DNA from: a virus
IMG/VR virus record: IMGVR_UViG_3300008218_000042
Span: 1-25,873 of that record
DNA: 25,873 nt
Strand: one strand, 5' to 3'
Shown: piece by piece, positions 21,637 to 25,873 of the stretch
Layout of the letters: every line of letters starts with the position of its first letter
How positions within the stretch are numbered: the stretch's first letter is position 1
Notes under the pieces: model-generated
What the model saw: the letters and a program-made list of their open reading frames with translations, nothing else
Database searches by the model: none
Told to the model about the DNA's origin: nothing
Translations under genes and position numbers: made by a program

Positions 21637-21835
21637 GTCGCCACCCGTGCAGCCAAGCTGTGATAAGGGCGATGGTGGCAACCGTGACAACCATCGCGGC
21701 GATGAGCGCGACCCACAGCCACGGCGGCGCCGGTTCGTATTGGCACCCATCGGTATCGAGGCGGCAGTCCGGGTTTGAGCATGTGCCGTCAGCCTCGAAC
21801 CAGTAGGGGCACAGTCGCGTCTCTCGGTCGATCAT
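21632..21835 (-). CDS. Small Cys-rich membrane protein
   Basis: The 67-residue protein starts at ATG 21835 behind GGAGAC. Residues 1-37 hold four cysteines (C9, C19, C24, C31) in RLCPYWFEADGTCSNPDCR, followed by one membrane helix (about 39-61, WLWVALIAAMVVTVATIALI) and a short basic end. A Cys-rich domain before a membrane anchor is seen in several small phage proteins. The stop overlaps the next gene's outer start (ATGA). It lies directly after an intrinsic terminator-like hairpin, so its expression may be limited. Confidence 0.65.
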   Translation of the reverse strand: MIDRETRLCPYWFEADGTCSNPDCRLDTDGCQYEPAPPWLWVALIAAMVVTVATIALITAWLHGWRP

Positions 21836-21849
21836 GTGCGTGTCTCCGA

Positions 21850-21886
21850 AAAGGCGGGGGACAGCGGGACGTGAGCCGTCCCCCGC
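21850..21886 (-). terminator. Terminator-like hairpin inside the early operon
   Basis: GTCCCCCGC (21878-21886) and GCGGGGGAC (21854-21862) form a perfect 9-bp stem around a 15-base loop. On the minus strand it is followed by CTTTTCGG. It lies 51 bases beyond the end of the gene at 21939 and just before the ribosome site of the gene starting at 21835. It should stop part of the leftward transcription at this point and may be an attenuator or an antitermination target. Confidence 0.65.
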
Positions 21887-21938
21887 AATGGTCCGCCAGC
21901 CAGGGAGGAACGAAACCGGCGGAATGGGGTGGGGTGGG

Positions 21939-22325
21939 TCATGGCGTCAGCGTCCCGAAATGGGCGTAGACGAGCCATTGTGTTCGACGGATCGCGTCAT
22001 AGAGTTCGCGGTCCTCGATCTTGTCTTCGTGCCGGTGGCAGCCGTCGCATCCATGGTATCCCCAGAAGTCATGAGGCTTTTGGCCCATGCCAGCGGTCGC
22101 GCGGCGGCGGGAGTGGCAGAGGACGGCGGGGCCGTTCGTGCACCATTCGCTGCGCATCTGGCAGTCCCGCCCACGGGCAAAGGCGCGAAGGGTTTCGGAA
22201 ACGAACATCACTTCCTTGGTCGGGTTGAACTCGGTGCGCTTCGGCTTGTTGCTCTTGGCGCGGGGCTTGGCGGTGCGGGCCAGTTGCGACGTGCCGGAGG
22301 CGAGGGGCGTCTTGCGGGTCAGCAT
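21939..22325 (-). CDS. DUF1364-type putative nuclease
   Basis: The 128-residue protein has a basic N-terminal tail (about 1-40) and then a compact Cys/His core: RGRDCQMRSEWC (C55, C62), VLCHSRR (C70, H71), and GYHGCDGCHRHEDKIEDRE (C93, C96, H97, H99, D101). The order matches DUF1364 proteins of phages, which I recall as HNH-like or metal-binding putative nucleases (R-G-x-x-C, then A-H, G-M-G-x-K and C-x-x-C-H). The ATG lies inside the end of the upstream gene (ATGCTGA). The activity is untested by sequence alone. Confidence 0.75.
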   Translation of the reverse strand: MLTRKTPLASGTSQLARTAKPRAKSNKPKRTEFNPTKEVMFVSETLRAFARGRDCQMRSEWCTNGPAVLCHSRRRATAGMGQKPHDFWGYHGCDGCHRHEDKIEDRELYDAIRRTQWLVYAHFGTLTP

Positions 22326-22582
22326 TGCGCACCCCCGTGCACCCGGACGACTTTCATCACGTCGCCGCGCCGGACCTTGCCGCGGAACTGGAACTTCTTT
22401 CGGGAGGGCCAGTAATCCAACCGCTGGCCGTTCACGTCGCGGGACCAGTGAAATTCGGTGTGCTTCGTCCAGCCGCCGTCGTCGGCGCTCTCGGCATCTG
22501 CCTTGAAGCGGGCACGGTCGGCGTCAAACTTCTCTTTGCTGTGTTCCTTGAGGGCATCCCATATCGGGTCACGGTTGTTCAT
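22319..22582 (-). CDS. Small conserved phage protein of unknown function
   Basis: This 87-residue protein starts at ATG 22582 (MNNRDPIWDALKEH) behind GGAGGG, overlapping the upstream stop as ATGA. A charged helix (HSKEKFDADRARFKAD) leads to a beta segment (WTKHTEFHWSRDVNGQRLDY, then WPSRKKFQFRGKVRRGDV). The W-T-x-H-T-x-x-H-W pattern and the W-P-S-R-x-K-x-x-x-R-G stretch are familiar to me from small phage proteins of unknown role. The stop overlaps the DUF1364-type gene. Confidence 0.7.
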   Translation of the reverse strand: MNNRDPIWDALKEHSKEKFDADRARFKADAESADDGGWTKHTEFHWSRDVNGQRLDYWPSRKKFQFRGKVRRGDVMKVVRVHGGAQC

Positions 22583-23085
22583 GCCGCCGCCCTCCGCAGG
22601 TCTTCCGGGGCCACGCCGATCTGCGCTGCGATCCATTCCAAAATGGCGGTCTTCGATGCCTGAAATTGCTCGGCGCCCATTGCACGGTAGGATTGGCTCA
22701 GGGGCGTCCAGACGGTCACGACGGGGCCGGTGACGCGGCCAAGGGCGTATCCCTCTGCCTTCGCCTCGGCGGCTACCAGCGCGGCCTTCACGCGGCCGGC
22801 TGCCGCCTTGCTCCCGCAGTCGATAACTGTGGTGGTCGAATAGCCTGTGGCGATCAGGGCGTGCTTGCGCAAGGTCTCAGGCGTCTCGGACCACGGCATC
22901 ATTGCAAGATGCTCAGGCAGGTTTGCCCATGCGTCCTTCACCCATGCAAACTGGTGCTTGTGCGTGGCTGGGCTGCGCATCCGTTCGATGGACACGATGA
23001 CCGCCTCGCCTTCGTCAAGATCGGGCGACTGGTTCGTCAGCAGGCGCAGAACGCCGTCCTGCCAGCGGGCGCGATATTCGGTCAT
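22579..23085 (-). CDS. Conserved phage protein of unknown function
   Basis: The 168-residue protein starts at ATG 23085 behind a strong AAGGAGGTC site, overlapping the TGA end of the interrupted gene upstream (ATGA). The central part (HKHQFAWVKDAWANLPE, then ETLRKHALIATGYSTTTVID) and the end (PLSQSYRAMGAEQFQASKTA) match a protein found beside DUF1364-type genes in several phages, as I recall. A pattern of H-x-x-F-A-x-x-x-x-A-W-x-N-L-P-E is characteristic. The function is unknown; a link to recombination is suggested only by position next to exonuclease and annealing genes. Confidence 0.75.
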   Translation of the reverse strand: MTEYRARWQDGVLRLLTNQSPDLDEGEAVIVSIERMRSPATHKHQFAWVKDAWANLPEHLAMMPWSETPETLRKHALIATGYSTTTVIDCGSKAAAGRVKAALVAAEAKAEGYALGRVTGPVVTVWTPLSQSYRAMGAEQFQASKTAILEWIAAQIGVAPEDLRRAAA

Positions 23086-23252
23086 GCTGCGACCTCCTTC
23101 CTCAAGGTATCGGCAATCTGTTTTGCGGCTTCCCGCACGGTCTCGTCTCACTTGGCGTCGATGCCGAGGGTTCCCCACGCTTGGCGCAGGGCTTCCTCGC
23201 TTGTGGAGCGGGCCAGCCGTAGGATTACGAAGGCGCGGCCCGCCGGGGTCAT
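23082..23252 (-). pseudogene. Small early gene interrupted by an in-frame TGA
   Basis: The frame from ATG 23252 to TGA 23082 would encode 55 residues if TGA 23148-23150 were a sense codon. Part 1 (34 residues) reads MTPAGRAFVILRLARSTSEE to LGIDAK; after the TGA the frame continues DETVREAAKQIADTLRKEVA. Both ends are coupled to neighbours by ATGA overlaps: the start overlaps the exonuclease stop, and the end overlaps the ATG of the gene at 22579. That shows the intact unit once spanned the whole stretch. The C-terminal part is a clean helix. Nonsense mutation, sequencing error or readthrough are possible. Confidence 0.65.
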
Positions 23253-23857
23253 GCGGCTTCCTTCGTCCGAAGCTTGGCGATCACGGCATCCACGTCGGCC
23301 AAGAAGGCTTCGACAGCGGCGGCGATCTCCGCTTGCAGCTTGGCATCCGCTTCTACGCGCTGGATGCTGACCTGAAGGTCGTCGGGAAGGTCAGGGTTAA
23401 AGCTGACAAAATCGCACCAGCCGCGCCCCGTGCAGGCCATCTGCCATTGCATCTGCAAAACGTAGCCGCGTTTGATGTCGCCCCCGGTCAGCACCCGAAT
23501 GTGTTCGGTCGGCTGCGGACACTTGATCTCGACCAGACCGTCATCCCCAACCAGCCCGTCAGGTGATGCTCCGCTCATGGCGATGGATGGGTGCGGGATG
23601 AAGCCCGTTTCCTCGACCATCAATCCGGTCTGCATCGTGTAGACCGCGCGCGCCTGGGGTTCGGTATCGGTGCCGTGCTGCATCGCCGCGCTGACGTGCA
23701 TCTCGGTCGGACGCCCCGTCAGGCGTTCGCAGACCAGCTGGGACCGATAGTTCTGATAACCGGCAGTGGTCGCCTTCATCATCACGTCTCCGATCCGGGA
23801 CGCGGTGACGCGGCCAAGGCGTTCTTCCAGCCATTCCTGTGTGCCCTGTTCAGCCAT
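23249..23857 (-). CDS. YqaJ / lambda-type exonuclease
   Basis: The 202-residue protein starts at ATG 23857 behind GGGAGGAAG. EWLEERLGRVTASRIGDVM opens the fold. SPDG (D100) and LVEIKCP (E110, K112) form the D...E-x-K active site of lambda-type exonucleases; the HGTDTEP motif (E66) and LQMQWQM follow the family order. The enzyme would digest 5' ends of double-stranded DNA to leave 3' single strands for its partner annealing protein, which is encoded just upstream with an 8-base overlap. Length is normal for YqaJ proteins. Confidence 0.9.
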   Translation of the reverse strand: MAEQGTQEWLEERLGRVTASRIGDVMMKATTAGYQNYRSQLVCERLTGRPTEMHVSAAMQHGTDTEPQARAVYTMQTGLMVEETGFIPHPSIAMSGASPDGLVGDDGLVEIKCPQPTEHIRVLTGGDIKRGYVLQMQWQMACTGRGWCDFVSFNPDLPDDLQVSIQRVEADAKLQAEIAAAVEAFLADVDAVIAKLRTKEAA

Positions 23858-24593
23858 TGGCTTCCTCCCGGCGCTTGATGTTGATTTCAAGGTTATTCTT
23901 GACCTTGGCGAAGGACGCGGCGGGAAGATCGGTGAGGTCCGTGATGCGTTCGGCTTTACAGACGACCTCTGCGGGCAAGCCCGCCCGTTCGATCATGTCG
24001 CGAAGTTCCCGGTATTGGCTTTCGGTGATGGTTTCGCCCCGGCCGGCTGCCTGGCCGTCGTCGTCGGTGTCATCGCCAAGAGATAAGCCAAGAATTGCCT
24101 GCGCCGTGTAACGCTGGCCGTAGGTCTGGGTAGAGCCGACAGCTTGCACCGCGTTCTTGCTGCCGCTGTTGTCGGCGGGAAGGTCAATGCTTGTGCTTTC
24201 GCTGTGCCCGTCTTTGTGCATCAGCTTGGCAGTGACGACGATCTTGTTCCCGCTGGTGTCGATGGCGAAAGTCAAAGCCAAACCGTTTTCCGACAGGATC
24301 GGACGGGTGTGGCTGATGATATCCTTGAGTGTGGCATACGGCTTATTGTTGTGGCCCTTGCCGTTCAGGGGGATCGTCGGGAACTGCGCCGATGCGCAAG
24401 CAAAGGCGGACGCAAATGCAGCCTTTGCCTGCGCAGTTTCGTGACGCTCCTTCATGTCGAGCATCTTCTCGAGCTTCGCGAGGTCCGACTGCGGATCCAT
24501 GGCGATGCGTTCGATCATCGATATCATTGGGTCGTGGGGAGCGATGTTCTCTGTGGGCATCTGCTCTACGCGTGTTGCGAGTTCAGCGTTCAT
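23850..24593 (-). CDS. erf: ERF-family single-strand annealing protein
   Basis: This 247-residue protein starts at ATG 24593 behind GGAGGAC, overlapping the upstream stop as ATGA. Residues about 60-170 are the ERF core: FPTIPLNGKG...YATLKDI (71-92), then GSTQTYGQRYTAQAILGLS (153-171). After that comes an acidic stretch (GDDTDDDGQ) and a variable helical tail. ERF proteins form rings on single-stranded DNA and drive annealing in phage recombination. Together with the downstream exonuclease this is a two-component recombination system. Confidence 0.88.
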   Translation of the reverse strand: MNAELATRVEQMPTENIAPHDPMISMIERIAMDPQSDLAKLEKMLDMKERHETAQAKAAFASAFACASAQFPTIPLNGKGHNNKPYATLKDIISHTRPILSENGLALTFAIDTSGNKIVVTAKLMHKDGHSESTSIDLPADNSGSKNAVQAVGSTQTYGQRYTAQAILGLSLGDDTDDDGQAAGRGETITESQYRELRDMIERAGLPAEVVCKAERITDLTDLPAASFAKVKNNLEINIKRREEANG

Positions 24594-25192
24594 GCGGGTT
24601 GTCCTCCAAAGTTGGTTTTGGCGTACTCGCCGTGGCGCTCGATGGCGGCGGCGTCATAGGCTCGCGCGGCCTCGATCTCGGTGGGGAAGCTGCCGATGTA
24701 CCGGCTTTGGCTTGGCGCACCGCTGCATTGGGCGATCCACTTGTGGTAGCGAGGTTCGTAGCTGACCCCGCAATACTTGCTGCGCCCGCCTCGGCTGGCT
24801 GCGTTGTGGCCGTTCTGGGCTCGTGTAGCTTCGCGGAGATTGGCGATGCGGTTGTCAGAAGGATCGCCGTTCGCGTGGTCGACGAGGCGGGGCCAGTAGC
24901 CATGGTGGATAGCAAAGGCGACCCTGTGTGCTTGGACGCGCCGCCCCATCAGTTTCCCGAACCTACGACCAGTTTTGTCGGAAGCGGTGAACGCCTCGGT
25001 GTCCGCGTCTCGGGCGTTCCACATCTTCGCGGCGACTTCGCGAGGACGCTTGGCGCTGTCCGCGAACATGCTGGCCGGACGAGGCCGCCAGAAGAGCTTT
25101 CCGGTCCCGGGATCATACCGCAGCAACTCGCGCAGGACGGAGATGGCGGGCAGGTGGCGTTCCTGTTCTTCGATCTTGGTGACTGCGGTCAT
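24590..25192 (-). CDS. HNH homing endonuclease with C-terminal AP2 domain
   Basis: The 200-residue protein has an N-terminal segment (ISVLRELLRYDPGTGKLFWR) typical of HNH homing endonucleases. The HNH core covers about 88-127 (AHRVAFAIHHGYWP, then LVDHANGDPSDNRIANLREA), and an AP2-type DNA-binding domain covers about 139-195 (SKYCGVSYEPRYHKW, RYIGSFPTEIEAARAYD). ATG 25192 is preceded by GGAG and overlaps the upstream stop (ATGA); the end overlaps the ERF start (ATGA). It is a selfish element placed in the early operon. Such enzymes cut DNA lacking the insert to spread by repair. Confidence 0.9.
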   Translation of the reverse strand: MTAVTKIEEQERHLPAISVLRELLRYDPGTGKLFWRPRPASMFADSAKRPREVAAKMWNARDADTEAFTASDKTGRRFGKLMGRRVQAHRVAFAIHHGYWPRLVDHANGDPSDNRIANLREATRAQNGHNAASRGGRSKYCGVSYEPRYHKWIAQCSGAPSQSRYIGSFPTEIEAARAYDAAAIERHGEYAKTNFGGQPA

Positions 25193-25416
25193 CGTGCATA
25201 CTCCATCATGGCCCCGGCATCGGAGCCGTAGGCGTGGACAAGGGCGGCGTCGTGGGATGCGCTGGCGAGGGCGTGGGCGATCATGCCGCCGATAAAGGCC
25301 AGCATGAGGGCAGCCACGATGCCGAGAAACGACAGCCAGGGCAGGGCGAAGGCATCACGGTCGGGCAGGGCCTCAAAACAGTGGGCGGACCGGCCGGGGT
25401 CGGTGGGGCGGGTCAT
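25189..25416 (-). CDS. Small membrane protein
   Basis: This 75-residue protein has a polar N-terminus, one hydrophobic helix at about 26-48 (PWLSFLGIVAALMLAFIGGM), and a His/Ala-rich C-terminal tail (HALASASHDAALVHAYGSDA). Start and stop both overlap neighbours as ATGA, which supports it as a real gene. The ribosome site is weak (GGTGA). The function is unknown; early small membrane proteins in phages often act on host division or exclusion. Confidence 0.6.
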   Translation of the reverse strand: MTRPTDPGRSAHCFEALPDRDAFALPWLSFLGIVAALMLAFIGGMIAHALASASHDAALVHAYGSDAGAMMEYAR

Positions 25417-25598
25417 GTGTCACCGCCCACGGTAATAGTCCCAAGGAGCGTGTGGCCCTGAAACTGCTCGGACAGCTTGATGTCCAAGAGCCGCAGCGCC
25501 TGCTGGGCTTTCGCCACGCTCTCGATGGTGACAGTCTCGGCCTTGGGGTCGCTGCCTGTGGCTTGCAGCGCGGCCTCTAAGATCGGCATCAGGTCCAT
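25413..25598 (-). CDS. Small helical phage protein
   Basis: This 61-residue protein is best started at ATG 25598 (MDLMPILEAALQATG) behind GAGGTGG; the longer frame from 25619 would overlap the preceding gene. The middle is a helix with spaced Leu (TIESVAKAQQALRLLDIKLS) and the end is short and beta-like (HTLLGTITVGG). It contains no Cys or catalytic motif. The stop overlaps the next start (ATGA). The function is unknown. Confidence 0.6.
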   Translation of the reverse strand: MDLMPILEAALQATGSDPKAETVTIESVAKAQQALRLLDIKLSEQFQGHTLLGTITVGGDT

Positions 25599-25599
25599 G

Positions 25600-25815
25600 C
25601 TATGCCACCTCACGCGCATGTGCCACCGTGGAGCCTTCCTCAGCCATCTGGCGGGCGAGGGCGGTTGCAGGGGGCAGGGCTGCGTCGAAGACGGCCGGCG
25701 CGTCGGTCTTCGCGTCTTCCAGCGCGCGCATCACGTCGGTCAGGGTGGCTTCGGGGTTGGCCTCGATGAACGCCGAGACGGTGGCGTTGACGGCTTGGTT
25801 CAGTTCGGTCTGCAT
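25600..25815 (-). CDS. Small helical phage protein
   Basis: This 71-residue protein is acidic and helical (NQAVNATVSAFIEANPEAT, then DVMRALEDAKTDAPAVFDAA). ATG 25815 has a weak AGAAGA-type ribosome site. The TAG stop is one base before the next ATG. No known domain is seen; it lies at the right end of the window in the leftward block, whose first genes lie outside. Confidence 0.6.
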   Translation of the reverse strand: MQTELNQAVNATVSAFIEANPEATLTDVMRALEDAKTDAPAVFDAALPPATALARQMAEEGSTVAHAREVA

Positions 25816-25873
25816 GGTCAGTCTTCTTTCGCCTTGTCCTAGGTGGGTTCAGGTGGGGGAGAGGCAGAAAGCC

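Noticed and set aside
20043-23252. Alternative genetic code (TAG or TGA read as sense)
   Set aside because: Many other genes here end normally with TGA, and several with TAG, at sensible places with downstream starts. A global reassignment does not fit.

Overview
The window is a stretch of a temperate, short-tailed (podovirus-type) phage or prophage from an alphaproteobacterium. The DNA is GC-rich, and the proteins look like those of phages of Rhodobacterales and relatives. That host assignment is inference from base composition and protein style, not from a marker gene. Genes are packed tightly, with many ATGA or TGATG stop/start overlaps, and no host housekeeping gene is visible.

Layout. 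(1) 1-15.9 kb, rightward late block: the end of a scaffold-like protein, the major capsid protein, a small capsid-associated protein, a conserved virion protein, a head-tail adaptor, a P22 gp10-like tail protein, a GNAT-like protein, three coupled large internal or ejection proteins (the second carrying a lytic transglycosylase domain), two tail-fibre-type proteins, a tailspike, and a lysis cassette whose GH104-type endolysin carries its own C-terminal membrane hairpin. A small membrane-protein gene runs antisense at 11.0-11.3 kb with its own possible promoter, like a moron. (2) 15.9-16.5 kb, convergence zone: a rightward terminator, an intact leftward tRNA-Thr(TGT) gene with encoded CCA, and a possible gene remnant. 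(3) 16.5-25.8 kb, leftward early block: many small and zinc-binding proteins, an excisionase-like HTH protein, a DUF4326 protein, a DUF1364-type protein, a YqaJ-type exonuclease, an ERF-type annealing protein and an HNH/AP2 homing endonuclease. Inside this block the tyrosine integrase faces rightward and meets the excisionase-like gene tail to tail. A small zinc-ribbon gene at 16.8 kb also faces rightward.

How it works together. The late block would build the capsid, package and eject DNA, bind the host and lyse it. Portal and terminase genes should lie left of the window. The early block supplies recombination (annealing protein plus exonuclease), integration and excision, and a tail of accessory genes. 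No CI-type repressor or replication initiator is visible, and either may lie to the right of the window.

Most notable: two small early genes carry single in-frame stop codons (TGA at 23148-23150, TAG at 20196-20198) in otherwise continuous frames whose ends are still coupled to their neighbours; an 18-residue tandem repeat in an internal protein; two adjacent tail-fibre genes with the same N-terminal module; duplicated gene-junction sequences in the early operon; the endolysin with a membrane hairpin; and several very short membrane-protein genes, including a 41-residue one at 17290-17415. I see no clear defence island, CRISPR array or toxin-antitoxin pair.
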